Assembly (NCBI GenBank): GCA_963970005.1
Contig: CAXAMN010003559.1
Coordinates: forward strand, 1 to 64,000
Direction of reading: 5' to 3'
Length of the DNA stretch: 64,000 bases
From: Durusdinium trenchii
Lineage: Eukaryota; Sar; Dinophyceae; Suessiales; Symbiodiniaceae
Part shown: positions 11,101 to 20,811 of the stretch, piece by piece
Position numbering within the stretch: position 1 is the stretch's first letter
Layout of the letters: each line of letters opens with the position of its first letter
Position numbers and translations under genes: made by a program
Notes under the pieces: generated by a model
Told to the model about the DNA's origin: nothing
Databases searched by the model: none
Seen by the model: the letters and a program-made list of their open reading frames with translations, nothing else

Positions 11101-12722
11101 GTTAAGCTGAGAGAACTCCATAAATAGAAGAACGAGCTTCACTTCTTCATCTCGCCTGTGCCTTTAGATTAACAGATTAACAGGAAGCTCGAGTCGAAAC
11201 TGGCCGTAGGCTATCAAATACAGTTAGCATCTTCAGAACAAGCGGTGCAAGTGTTTGTTTAAGCTGCCAGCGTCATTTGTGACCCCTGCGCTGTGAATCA
11301 TTTTTTGGCAAATGACGCCTGCGGCTGCCGCTTCGAGCATTTTTCTTCATTCGACCCGGTCTTGGTTAGGAGGGTGTGGGGTGGGATGGAAGGGTAATTT
11401 CATCCGAACCGCAAAGTTTTTGGGCTTACAGGATGCGCTCTCTGACCTCCCTCGAAATGTTTTCGTTGTGTTTGGTGGTTCTGCTTCGGTTGATCACGTC
11501 CTCATTCTGTGTGGAGACTTTGGTTTCGGTGGACATTGTAATTTCGCGAGTGTTGATGTCTATGTGGACACGGTGTATACCAACTGTTTTACACCAAACC
11601 TGCGCGCGGTGTGGTGGCTGCTCTCTTTATCTTTTCGTCCCGTTTTGCATGGCTCGCGTGTTTGTCTTGTTCTGTCGCAAGCTCAACAAGGTCTGTGAAG
11701 ACCGGCGCACATGTGATCGAGGTCACCACCACACATTGTGAAGTATGTGTGGAGTTTTCAGTTTCGAAGAAACTGTGGGAACAGCTTGCGGAAGATTATG
11801 GGCAAACAATGCATCAAATGTTGAAGACGTCTGTTCGCTGAGGTGCCGAAAAGATGCGAGGGACACATTTTTCAGACATGCAAGACGTAATTTACAGTAT
11901 GATTTACAGTAAAAAAAGTATGCTCACTGGAGTGGTAAAAACAGTACAAAAACAATGCATTAATGTCATGCACAAGAATAATGAACACGTGCATTTTGTG
12001 GGGAAATCGTGCCGACACTAACTGGCCTGTGCTTGAAACTCCAGGGTCCCTAACAACGCCAGCACCATTTTATACAACTAGAATTGCGGTGTTGGCCCGC
12101 CATTTTTCCTGAGGTCATGACCAAAGCATGGACAAACAAATTATTTAAGAATTAAGCACACATCCATGTAGGCCCCCTCTTTGGGTGTCTGATGGAGGAC
12201 CAACGTGCTCCATAGACTGAAGAAAGCCGGACAGTTCTGATCCCTCACGGATTAAAGGTGTCGAATGGTTCCTACTATTCACCACTTCGAAGAGTCCTTA
12301 AACAAGTGTGATCATGGTCCACTCAGGGGACTACACCAAAACCCAATCACTTCGCCAAGTACCTACTCAGAAGGTATTTGGACCCACGGAGTCCTTCCGA
12401 CTCAGCCACAAACTCAGGCATGTTCGGCCATTCACTGAGCCTTCCCAGTATAAAAGTAGACAGCGAGAGATCATCACTCCTGCTCCAACCTCTGCAGATT
12501 TCATATAGATGACATCAGCCTGGCCAAATTAGGCGGTCCCTCGTGGCTTTCGTCGTGCTGCCTTGACTTCTGGGTTTGCACACGTTGGTGCTATGATTCC
12601 ATCAGGCCACCAGGCCGAGCCCCTTCCGGTCATGTCCTGTCATGTCCCTACATGCATATTTCAACATTCCTATCGCTTGTGGCTATTTCGAGCATTTGCG
12701 CAAATGGCCAATGTGTTGAGAC
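8109..12722. other. Long stretch without a recognisable gene
   Basis: Many 60-128 codon frames occur on both strands, overlapping one another, and none shows a domain, long hydrophobic segment or low-complexity pattern supporting translation. The frame at 11312-11698 (plus) is the longest. I see no tRNA, CRISPR or clear transposon ends. Short A/T tracts occur (for example near 7090-7170 just outside). Confidence 0.4.
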
Positions 12723-13337
12723 ATGAATATGGAATCCATTTTTATAGGCGTCCGTTCTGTTCATTTTCATGAGCCAGACAAGGTTATATATAAATCGATA
12801 CCAACATGTTTTGACCCAAATCCAGTTTTCAACCCGATGATCCCCACACCTTGGAGATCTGGTGTTGGACGGAGGACTCCTGCCGGACCCTTGGAGCACA
12901 ACAGTGTCACGCTCATTCTCAATTGTCTTTCGAAACGACAACGGTTTGTGAAGTACACCTATCTCATCCTATCCCCAGCTCGAGCTGAACAAGCTGTCCA
13001 TCCGAGCTGGTCCTACATCGATGCTCTGATTGGCATCCTCGATTCTTCAAACAACATTTCTGAGCAGCAGGTGCCCTCCTTCGCTTGCGCGGACTTCAAT
13101 TGGAGAAGCCCCAAACCTCTCAAAACCCAAGCCCTTATGGTCTCCACATATATACAGCATGACTCGATGCTTCTTCAAAAAAAAAAATATGCGTGTCTCA
13201 ACTCGGCTTCGATGAAAGAGAAGTCTTCCAGATCGCGAGACATTGGAGCTGGGCGGCGACAAAGCTCCGCGGACCAGCGACACTTTGCGGCTGCGACTTC
13301 TCTTCACCTGAGCTGCATAAGGAAACCTCTGGCATAG
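12723..13337 (+). CDS. Hypothetical 204-codon ORF
   Basis: The longest complete frame in the 8-15 kb part. Composition is protein-like in the middle (ILNCLSKRQRFVKYTYLILS; VPSFACADFNWRSPKPLK) but there is no recognised domain, signal peptide or repeat. An A-run near 13177-13188 encodes KKKK and would be a frameshift hotspot. Antisense frames overlap most of it. It may be an exon or chance. Confidence 0.25.
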   Translation: MNMESIFIGVRSVHFHEPDKVIYKSIPTCFDPNPVFNPMIPTPWRSGVGRRTPAGPLEHNSVTLILNCLSKRQRFVKYTYLILSPARAEQAVHPSWSYIDALIGILDSSNNISEQQVPSFACADFNWRSPKPLKTQALMVSTYIQHDSMLLQKKKYACLNSASMKEKSSRSRDIGAGRRQSSADQRHFAAATSLHLSCIRKPLA

Positions 13338-14820
13338 CGGAGAGAGCTTGGAATTTTGTTGGAACAGTTTGTAAAGGTTGTAGCGGTGTACGAAGACGCT
13401 TTTTCAAAATTCAAGGCCGTTCACCCAATTTGATCTTGAAGTTCAAATCATGAAGGTAGGCGGAATTCAACTGGATTAGTAACACTTTAGCTGCTTAGCT
13501 ATGCTTAACTCATGTATGCGCCATCTCAAGACCGTGAGATGGTCAACTGACTGCCTAGCTATTCTTTCGTTTTCCAGACGTCAAATTCTTTTGCATAGCT
13601 CGGGACCGGCTCGCTCTCGTCATGCTCAAGGACCTTTATGGTGATTTGGCACGCTCCGCTCCTCTGCATCGAAACCCTGAACAAAAAGCTTGATTACTGG
13701 TAGGATGATTTGGGTACAAAAATGACAACAATGCACATCACGCTGGTGGGCTCAAAGCCATGTTGGAGCTACTTCAGCATTGTGTTGGGGTTAAATGGCT
13801 TTGAAACCATTTGACAGCGAGGTTCAGCCTGCGCCAAGCAATTTTAGACAGTTTTTGGCGGTTTTAACCAAGGTGGCAATTGCGGACCATTAAGAATACC
13901 TGACACTGAAACTTAGACCGACACCCTGCGGAGTGGGTAGCACCAGGCGTAGACCCCAAAAGCACAACAAATTCAACAGAAATGTCTTGTGACATCAAAC
14001 CTCCACGGTTCCGGGAACAAACTCAACAGTTTCCTTGCATTTTCATAAATTTAGACACACAATGAGGCCCTTTGCTGAACTCATTCAATTCAATGCCTGA
14101 CCAAACGGTCTTTGGCGTCTGTTCTAGCCACTCCAGTCCTGTGACTCTGCAACATGGAAATCGATTTGTTGATAGAAGCGGCCTCTGCGTTCGCACAAAG
14201 CTCCTGGCAATTGTTTACTTGGTCCAAATCAATGTAAAAACAACAATTTCTGCTTGCGGTGGGAGATCAACCGAGAACTCGCCCATGTTTGGAGTAGCAA
14301 CCAATTTTGTTGTATTGCTTCAGTTTACTGGTGTAGTAACCTTGCCTGAACCAAAGCTGCGAAAAGGGCTGTGCGAAGCCACTTGGAATGCATGTCAGCT
14401 TGCGCGCGAACGTGGCCTATAATACCATGTGGGGAGGTGTAGGTACAATCGGGTGCCAAAACAAAATTCACTTTCTGGTCTGTTTCTCTTGCTCAAAGCG
14501 GAGCTACCTCCACTCATTAGCGCTTGGTCTAGATATACTAGCAGATGGAGAGAGGCAAAGAGGAAACACCTTTTCTGGACTGACGTTTGTGTCCTTGAAT
14601 TGTGGCGAGGCAATGCCTCAATAGACAGAACAATCAAGGGCTGGAACAGTTTCAGACAAAAACCCGTTGCTCACACTCTGATTAGTATTTGCACCCACTA
14701 AGTTGCCAGTACCTACACTGTAATGTAGGTTGAGAGTTGGTGAGTCACACCGATCCCATTGACTTGACTTAGACCACTTTCGAGGGGGAGCCTGTGCAAG
14801 CGGGACTGTGCCATCTGTTT
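13338..14820. other. No gene recognised
   Basis: Only short frames without domains (for example 14072-14422 plus, 14618-15031 minus). Nothing else stands out. Confidence 0.4.
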
Positions 14821-15096
14821 TCAACCTCGAGTTTGAATGAAAAAATGTATACACACACACATATACATATATATATATACATATAAATTTAAAAAATGTC
14901 GGTCGCACAGAGTCACACACGATGCAATGCTCTGGTGAAAGTCCTTGACACCTTCGATGGCATTGTCGCCTGTGGCGTGGCCCAGGAACTCCATGCAATT
15001 GCCACAGGCCGCCCGCAACGTTTGGCGCCACGTGGGGTGCCTTTGTTCACGTGGAGAAATGTAACATAAAAAAACGTTTTTGAGGGTGGTCTCCAA
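14821..15096 (-). CDS. Hypothetical exon-like frame
   Basis: A 91-codon minus frame whose first 65 residues look like a folded, Cys/His-containing protein (LRAACGNCMEFLGHATGDNA) before it runs into the (CA)n/(TA)n microsatellite at 14850-14886. It lies immediately downstream, in the minus sense, of the copia-related repeat at 15125-15210, so it may be read-through of element sequence. No family recognised. Confidence 0.25.
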   Translation of the reverse strand: METTLKNVFLCYISPREQRHPTWRQTLRAACGNCMEFLGHATGDNAIEGVKDFHQSIASCVTLCDRHFLNLYVYIYMYMCVCIHFFIQTRG

Positions 15097-15124
15097 TATT
15101 TTAAAAGGTTGTACGTTTTCTGAA

Positions 15125-15210
15125 CCTGTTGACGGCCTGCGGTGTGAACTCTGCTCAACATGCTCGCATGGAAATACTCATGGTGTTACATCTTGATGTA
15201 AAAGCGCAAC
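15125..15210 (-). repeat. Copia-related remnant carrying two motifs shared with the element to the right
   Basis: Two words link this segment to the copia copy. Positions 15176-15210 (35 bp) match 23023-23057, upstream of gag, with about 4 mismatches. Positions 15125-15150 match 15997-16022, in the element's C-terminal coding end, with 2 mismatches in 26. In the minus sense the order is the upstream motif, then the C-terminal motif. This looks like a rearranged terminal piece, perhaps an LTR remnant, but a full LTR pair is not evident. Confidence 0.4.
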
Positions 15211-15954
15211 GCTCCTCCTTTGACAATGCTAGTCACAACCAATCCTTCAGGACCAATGCATTAGGGTGAAGTGCTCTTCTCTTGCATTGGGTTGTCAATC
15301 TCCAGGTCCCAAATGCGGTGCTTTTGAACTTCTCCTGTTTGGTCATTCAACAAAAACACGATTCCTGGGAATCCTTCTTCTGTGTAGGGCTCTGGAGGCT
15401 CAGCATCTCTTCCTCTAGCTCTCCAAGTTGTTGGACTTGTCGAACTTCTCCGGACTTGTCACTTCCAAGACCCCAGCTAGATCCATGGTCTGGTTCATCT
15501 TTTTCATTTTCGATTTCTCAATGGCCACCCGAATCTACACTAGACTATGGCGTTCAAGACGTCCGTTGATGTCCAGGAAACTCCTCCCGGCGTTGCACCT
15601 TCAGAGCATCTCTCATGACAAGGTATGCGCGCAGCTCTTGACGCACAAAGCCCAAACCTTCAATTGAAGCTTCTGCGCGCTCTCTCCTGAGAGGCCTCCA
15701 CTCCTTACATCTGGCTTCACCACAGTCTTTGGGCCTGCTCGTCGCAGCGAGAGCTGCAAGCTTTTGCAAAACCGTGGATCTTCTGAGCCACCTGCCATGG
15801 AGCTCTGCTTTTCTCAGCCACCAAGGAAGATGCCCAGCTGCCGCAAGCAGCTGCTGCAAACAAAGCCTATGGCTCTAGAGGATCGGGCCCTGTCCTCAAA
15901 GATTGGGCCAAGGGCTAAAGGTCCTGGCCCAGAGCTCCGGGGAGCTTAGCTTCA
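15211..15954. other. Stretch between copia remnant and element end
   Basis: Open frames occur on both strands (for example 15554-15859 minus, 15282-15569 plus) with no domains. It may be an insertion separating the two copies of the CCTGTTGACGGCCTGC motif, which lie 872 bp apart. Confidence 0.3.
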
Positions 15955-16632
15955 CTAGACTCCGCTGCCATCTAAAAGGCTTGGGCCTTCTCTGGGCCTG
16001 TTGACGGCCTGCAGTGTGAATTCTTGAAAACACGCGAGTGAACGCGCGACCGCACAGATTGTTCCTGCGAGGGGGCGGTCTGAGCCTGTAGGGTTTCGGT
16101 ATGTAACCGTCATGGTCACAGCTTCACACCCTGCCTTTTCATGGCAAGGTTTCACTGCCAAAACATGCTCACCCTCTGGGTGCACCTGCTCGATTTCTGG
16201 CTCCGGTTCATCCATGAGCACATGGTCGTCTCGACCTCGATCCTGCAGCTCTAGTGCTGCCATTGCATCTTGCTCTTCAGAGCTACTGCTTTCATTTCTT
16301 CGTCTCACTCGTTGTCTTCTTGGTGGCATCCTGAGTTCTCTGAGCATCCTTGGTGGTCCCCAATTTGCAGCCATCCAGCCGTCCGGCCATTCACTTTCTT
16401 CTACTGGGCGGTTCACATCTTCATGCCCTTTCTTCACATGGTAGGTGTACTGCCTTAAGCTTCTGATGTCATCAGTCACCTCTTTCCTTGTTCCCGCTCC
16501 AGTGATCATCAGCATCCTCTGGAGTTCTCTAAACATCGAATATCCCGTTGGGATGTCTTCATATGATGGATCTACCTCCATCATCTGGCGAAATTGCCTC
16601 ACCTTCATGATGATGTACACTTCGATGCCCAC
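15955..16632 (-). CDS. Copia C-terminal tail: acidic/basic region of unknown function
   Basis: 225 codons following, through a frameshifted stretch at 16633-17023, the RNase H-membrane frame. The intervening stretch is highly acidic (EEMEEETQE, then DEDEESENS) with one stop. This frame carries a helix-rich segment (VYIIMKVRQFRQMMEVDP), a conserved-looking Trp-rich block (WPDGWMAANWGPPRMLREL), a basic PPRRQRVRRR run and a Ser/Glu cluster. Its last residues (QEFTLQAVNRP) recur at 15125-15150 in a second genomic copy, evidence that the tail belongs to the element and not to a host gene. Function unknown. Confidence 0.6.
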   Translation of the reverse strand: MGIEVYIIMKVRQFRQMMEVDPSYEDIPTGYSMFRELQRMLMITGAGTRKEVTDDIRSLRQYTYHVKKGHEDVNRPVEESEWPDGWMAANWGPPRMLRELRMPPRRQRVRRRNESSSSEEQDAMAALELQDRGRDDHVLMDEPEPEIEQVHPEGEHVLAVKPCHEKAGCEAVTMTVTYRNPTGSDRPLAGTICAVARSLACFQEFTLQAVNRPREGPSLLDGSGV

Positions 16633-17023
16633 ATCATTCTCAATCTGTTCAAGCCTGTATGCCTGGTAGGCCTCATCCTCCAGGTGTTCATACTCAGCCT
16701 CTGGTTCGATGTGGTTCCAGACTTCCGTAGTCCGACGTCAGGCTGTTCTCTGACTCTTCATCCTCATCTCTCTGCCTTCTTTCCTCCTCTGTCTCTACTC
16801 TCACCATTCTCACACGCACTTGTGTCTCGTGCACGTAGCCTTCATCGTCGATGTAAGAGCTTACTCTCACTTCGCCATCTTATTCTTGTGTTTCTTCTTC
16901 CATTTCTTCACCCCACACACGGTACTCAGATGGGCCAACAACATCTCTGAAACTTAATCCAGAGTCTCCTTCAGGTTCTTCGTCTGTCTCGTCATTTTCA
17001 TGTCTGCTTCTGTGCCCTGATGG

Positions 17024-17932
17024 TCAGTTTGACCAATTTTGCCACTCTGTGCTTCCTTGGTTCTCCGGCCATCTCATTGGAGCGTTCCACATGCTCAGGT
17101 CAATCCTCTCTTGCTCTTCATCTGAGGCGCCTCCGACTGCACTCCTCAGTGCTTGCCATGAAGTCACATGTCTCCTCAACTCTCTTGCTGTGTTCTTCAA
17201 GGCCTTCAGCAAGATCAGGATTGCAATGCTCAAGATCACAATGGCGATTGTCAATCCCATCACCACTTGCCCAAGCATCTCACCTCCTGTTTCCTTTCTC
17301 CCAAGCAATCCTTCTGGCTGCTTCTGCGGCTCATCCTCCCGAAAGCACTGCTGGTCTTCTGCCGTCGCCAGGCCCAAGGCTGAATCTGCTAGCAATGCCG
17401 TCATTGTGAGCCTCAACAACCTCTTTGCCAGCTGGTTCGCCTGGGCGCTCTTCTCTGGTGGCAACCTTCTCTTCTGCTCAGCCTTTGCTCTCTCTGCTTC
17501 GAACTCTGTCCTACCAAGTTGCTGTGAGGAGTCTGTAAAGCCCATGATGTACATCAACAGGTTGATGCGCTTGCCTCCAAGCGTCTTGGCGCCGATGTCA
17601 GATGGATTTGTAGCCGTATCCAATTTCCGCAAATCTAAATCTTTGCTTTGTCTCTGTTGGAGCCACAGTAGTCGTCCACTTAGGCGCTTCAATTTTCCGA
17701 CACCTTCTTTCTGAGCAATTGCTATGCTCGAGCTGTTGTCGCCATAGATGACCAACTTCACCTGCTCACCTGTGAGGTGTTCGACTGCCAGCAACAAACC
17801 TTCTGAAGCTCCTGAAGCCAAAGCAACATACTCTGCCTCCGTGCTTGACAAAGTAATGTTCTTCTGGGTCGCTCTTTGTCGACTCCTCATCACCAAATGC
17901 ATGTCCATGGTTGTGGCCAAATAGCCAACCAA
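17024..17932 (-). CDS. Copia RNase H with transmembrane extension
   Basis: 302 codons. Residues 28-38 (TLSSTEAEYVA) and 64-72 (GDNSSSIAI) are the RNase H motifs of copia polyproteins, and residues 104-119 (LDTATNPSDIGAKTLG) the C-terminal block where 'D.LTK' normally sits. Beyond the usual end, residues 120-220 are Lys/Glu/Gln-rich, then residues 222-244 form a strong membrane span (VVMGLTIAIVILSIAILILL) followed by a basic stretch (KALKNTARELRRH). An attached membrane segment is unusual for copia. Frame is lost upstream at about 17938, where the adjoining RT frame meets TAG. Confidence 0.8.
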   Translation of the reverse strand: MVGYLATTMDMHLVMRSRQRATQKNITLSSTEAEYVALASGASEGLLLAVEHLTGEQVKLVIYGDNSSSIAIAQKEGVGKLKRLSGRLLWLQQRQSKDLDLRKLDTATNPSDIGAKTLGGKRINLLMYIMGFTDSSQQLGRTEFEAERAKAEQKRRLPPEKSAQANQLAKRLLRLTMTALLADSALGLATAEDQQCFREDEPQKQPEGLLGRKETGGEMLGQVVMGLTIAIVILSIAILILLKALKNTARELRRHVTSWQALRSAVGGASDEEQERIDLSMWNAPMRWPENQGSTEWQNWSN

Positions 17933-17937
17933 TTTCT

Positions 17938-18039
17938 CTAGAACCTTCCATGCACCTTCTGTTGGACTTGCGCATGAAACTGGATGTCTGGCCTGTCACC
18001 GGCCATGTACAACAATGTTCCAACCGCTGACCTGTACAT
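17938..18039 (-). pseudogene. Copia RT/RNase H junction in its own frame
   Basis: A short piece reading YRSAVGTLLYMAGDRPDIQF, the conserved copia block between RT and RNase H, lies in a frame different from both neighbours and ends at a TAG (17938-17940). It shows two further frameshifts between the RT catalytic frame (ending 18102) and the RNase H frame (starting by 17932). Confidence 0.8.
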
Positions 18040-18101
18040 TGGCTTTCTCCATCGTCCTCCTCCATGGTACTTCCGTCCTCAATTCCGGCTCCTCAATTTC
18101 T

Positions 18102-18491
18102 TCACTTCTTCACAGGACTCATCATCTTCACGAGATTGTGGATGTACTTCTCATTCACCATCATCTTGGTTTCTGAGGCATCCACCATCAGAGTCCTCTT
18201 CAAGAAGCTCAGCACCTGGTCGTCTTCAACAGACACCTTGTAACGCTTCATGAGGTGGTCAGTGACTCTTGCCACCTCCTTCTCTTCTCCTCCAAGGATC
18301 ATGTCATCGACATGGACCAACAAGATCGCATCTAGGCCTCTCCACAAAGTAGGTGCCTCAGCACATGGCGCGAGCCCTGCCTCAACCAGACTCTTCCTTA
18401 GCTCTTGGAACCATCGTGCTGCACCTTCTCGTTGTCCTGGGAGAATCCGGCCTAGGATCCATTCCTGCTCAAGTCCAAGTCGCTCAGCCAA
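18102..18491 (-). CDS. Copia reverse transcriptase, catalytic part
   Basis: 129 codons. Residues 11-27 (WILGRILPGQREGAARW) are the copia 'LKRALPGQR.GA..W' block and residues 56-68 (ILLVHVDDMILGG) hold the catalytic VDD (18303-18311). The Asp pair is intact. The preceding RT block (DVFAPA...DVKDAYL) is not on this strand: it lies inverted at about 18512-18645. The frame ends at a TGA after MMSPVKK. Confidence 0.85.
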   Translation of the reverse strand: MAERLGLEQEWILGRILPGQREGAARWFQELRKSLVEAGLAPCAEAPTLWRGLDAILLVHVDDMILGGEEKEVARVTDHLMKRYKVSVEDDQVLSFLKRTLMVDASETKMMVNEKYIHNLVKMMSPVKK

Positions 18492-18511
18492 TGCCTTGTC
18501 CAGGCTAACTT

Positions 18512-18645
18512 ACAGACGTCTTTGCGCCAGCGGGAGGACATTCACTCCTGAGGTTGGCCCCAGCCATTTGTCAGGTCAAAGGCTGGAAGATGATCACCAT
18601 GGACGTCAAGGATGCCTACCTCATGTGTGCACAGCCACGAAAGGT
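18512..18645 (+). pseudogene. Inverted block of the copia RT (plus strand inside a minus-strand element)
   Basis: On the plus strand this piece reads DVFAPAGGHSLLRLAPAI and then WKMITMDVKDAYLMCAQP, the copia RT motifs (first catalytic Asp in DVKDAYL) that should lie between RARLVARDFAWRDPNR (minus, ending about 18648) and the PGQR block (minus, starting about 18490). Strand and position fit a local inversion of about 135 bp. A short inverted repeat (GGTGACC and GGGTCAC, about 18640-18658) sits at one breakpoint. Confidence 0.8.
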
Positions 18646-19244
18646 GACCTGTTGGGGTCACGCCAGGCAAAATCACGTGCAACCAATCTTGCCCTTCTCT
18701 TCCACCTGTTCTCTCGCCACTGCCAATCCATCACCAACTTTGTTGTTAGCAACGGGATGTCCTCAAAATCATCGTTCTTTCCGGGTGGCAGCAAAACTGT
18801 CATGCCAATCAGCCTCTGAATCTCTTCCTTTGTGGCTTCATCTTCAATCTCTGCAAGTTCAGCTTCCGGCAACTCTGGGGGTTGATCTGGAAGCTCCAAA
18901 CTTTCATCTCCATCATACAGCAGTTCTCCAGCAACCACCATGCGAATTGTCGAAGCTGACGCTGGTTCAGGTTCGTCCTTCTCTGAACTCGCTTTGGTCT
19001 TCAACATCTTCCTAGGTGCAGACTTTGCCATTTTCTTTGGCGTCTCATCTTCCACATCTCCTTCTCCTCCCGACCTCTTTGGACTATCCATGGGGCTCCC
19101 TCTTGGACTGGCTGGCGCCTTGTCGACTTCGCTCTCAACCGTAGGCTCCTCCAAACTATCAAGCAGGTTGCAGCAATGTGTCATCTGTGATCTCCAGACC
19201 TCCTTCATCCTTTTCTTCATCTGGTTGTGTTGGAGTGTAATCAC
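18621..19244 (-). CDS. Copia integrase-RT linker and start of RT
   Basis: 207 codons. Residues 40-100 are a Ser/Pro/Lys-rich low-complexity linker, residues 110-150 acidic (ELPEAELAEIEDEATKEEIQ), and residues 183-197 (RWKRRARLVARDFAW) are the copia RT N-terminal block. The last seven residues before the stop are antisense read-through of the inverted RT block and not native. Confidence 0.8.
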   Translation of the reverse strand: MITLQHNQMKKRMKEVWRSQMTHCCNLLDSLEEPTVESEVDKAPASPRGSPMDSPKRSGGEGDVEDETPKKMAKSAPRKMLKTKASSEKDEPEPASASTIRMVVAGELLYDGDESLELPDQPPELPEAELAEIEDEATKEEIQRLIGMTVLLPPGKNDDFEDIPLLTTKLVMDWQWRENRWKRRARLVARDFAWRDPNRSPFVAVHT

Positions 19245-19899
19245 TCATGTCTGGACCATCTCCTTTGCTGCTTTCCTCATCTGCCCCTGCCTGCCTTTTC
19301 TCTCCTCGTACTTCTTCACCCCTCAGCCTCGCCTCATCTTCTTTCTTCTTTGCTTTCTCCTCCTTAGCCAACTTCTTCTCCTCTGCTCGAATTCCTGGGG
19401 CGAGATCTGGAGGCAATGGAACCGTAGGAAACTTGCCTACCAGCGCAGAAGCTTTGGCACCAATCTGCCCAAACCCAATGTTCCATGGCCAGAACTTCAC
19501 GTACGTCACGGTCTCAGGGTCAAAAGGAGTTGGTAGCCGTCTCATAATTCTTGTCCACTTCAAACCTGAAGCTGTTGCTGCCGTGTGGAAATCTGTTCTG
19601 TCTGTCTTTCCAAGCCATAAGCCCGGTTCAAACTTGTCACTTCCGTTGGCTCTCTTCACCCTTGCCAACACACGTTCGCCAAAGACTGCAACCTTGTCAC
19701 AGTACTTTCTTCCTGTCCTTGTCTCATAGGCTGTTGGTCCACCTCCTTGTCGCCTATAGTGTGTCAACAACCATCCTGCATGGCGCATAGCCCAAAGGAA
19801 CACTGGCGAAGATGGCTTGATATGCATCTGACAGCCTTCCTTGACACCGTGAACCAATGTCCTCGCCATGCCTCTTACCGTCTGAATCTCTCTTTCCAC
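19159..19899 (-). CDS. Copia integrase C-terminal domain and linker
   Basis: 246 codons starting near the catalytic Glu region (EREIQTVRGMARTL; GAG for the DDE Glu). Residues 30-60 (VFLWAMRHAGWLLTHYRR) and 62-110 (GGPTAYETRTGRKYCDKV...FGERVLARV) match the typical 'W..A..hA.y..N...' and 'tPyE...G.kp...hlr.FG' blocks of copia integrases. A Lys/Glu-rich linker follows. It overlaps the next frame by about 85 bp, so a frameshift lies near 19160-19240. Confidence 0.85.
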   Translation of the reverse strand: MEREIQTVRGMARTLVHGVKEGCQMHIKPSSPVFLWAMRHAGWLLTHYRRQGGGPTAYETRTGRKYCDKVAVFGERVLARVKRANGSDKFEPGLWLGKTDRTDFHTAATASGLKWTRIMRRLPTPFDPETVTYVKFWPWNIGFGQIGAKASALVGKFPTVPLPPDLAPGIRAEEKKLAKEEKAKKKEDEARLRGEEVRGEKRQAGADEESSKGDGPDMSDYTPTQPDEEKDEGGLEITDDTLLQPA

Positions 19900-20290
19900 A
19901 CGATCTCAATGTTTGTGTGGAAACCCAATCTCAACCTCGCTTGTTGAAGTACCTCCAACAGCATTCTCATCGAAGGTTCTCCATCTCCTTTGAGGATTAC
20001 TCGTGAATACCCCAAGCTCCCAATGAACCTCATCACCTGTTCAGCCATGAACTTCAGGTGGGCCCTGCCTTTCCCTGATTTTGGCACACACACAAAACTG
20101 CGTGTGACCAGTCATCTGTCACCACCAGGCATGTTCCTCCTTTAAAATCACCTTGGTAGATGCGTAAATCCTCCTTCACTTCGACATCCACCTCATCATC
20201 GAGATCACTGGCATTTCTGCCTTTCCTTCTTGTCTCGAAGCATGCTTGGCGTTCATGATAGTCATCGCGACCTCTTCCAGCGATGCAATG
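19875..20290 (-). CDS. Copia integrase catalytic core (two frames)
   Basis: The first part (about 20100-20290) reads HCIAGRGRDDYHERQ and, after an acidic segment, CLVVTDDWSHAV, which supplies the first catalytic Asp. The frame at 19875-20093 continues with VPKSGKGRAHLKFMAEQV and VILKGDGEPSMR, where GDGEPS carries the second Asp. The catalytic Glu follows at the start of the 19899 frame. The D-D-E set therefore looks intact, but at least one frameshift separates the first Asp from the second. Confidence 0.8.
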
Positions 20291-20548
20291 CTAGCACCAA
20301 GGCTGATATGGAAAGTGAGTCAATTCATGAACTTGTCGTTCCGCTTTCGATGGCATTCTCGGCGCTGACTGTCCTTTGGCTTCTTCTCCTTCGCCAGCCT
20401 TCATCCTCTGAAATTCTTTCCTTGACAGTTCGATGCTCAGGTTCTCAGCAAAATGCTGATAGTGGTGCGCGAGCATCTTCCATGCCTCCTTCTTGTTCTT
20501 TTCTCTGCCAAGGCCGCATTTCTTCAATGCTCTTCTCAACTCCCTCAA
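20291..20548 (-). CDS. Copia integrase N-terminal zinc-binding region
   Basis: 85 codons. The end (KAERQVHELTHFPYQPWC) followed downstream by HC resembles the copia integrase HHCC zinc motif, where 'H....H' and 'WC..C' pairs bind zinc. A stop lies just after the first Cys. Upstream sequence is Lys/Glu-rich. Confidence 0.7.
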   Translation of the reverse strand: MRELRRALKKCGLGREKNKKEAWKMLAHHYQHFAENLSIELSRKEFQRMKAGEGEEAKGQSAPRMPSKAERQVHELTHFPYQPWC

Positions 20549-20811
20549 AGACGAAATCTCTCTGTATATGCTTCACCTTCGACCTCCACTTCACTGATCT
20601 CAGGATCAAGAGGGGCTTTCTGGCGTCCGAACGGGTCACCGTCATCAGCCAAACCAACCCTCAACAACTGCACTTCCCTCCTTCCTCTTCTTCTCCTCAA
20701 GGTCAAACTTCTTGTAGATGTCGGGCCTCAAGAACGGTGAATCATCTCCTGGGCTTATCACTCCCAATGCCATGAAATCATCCACCGTCTGGTGGAAGAA
20801 GCTAACTGTCT

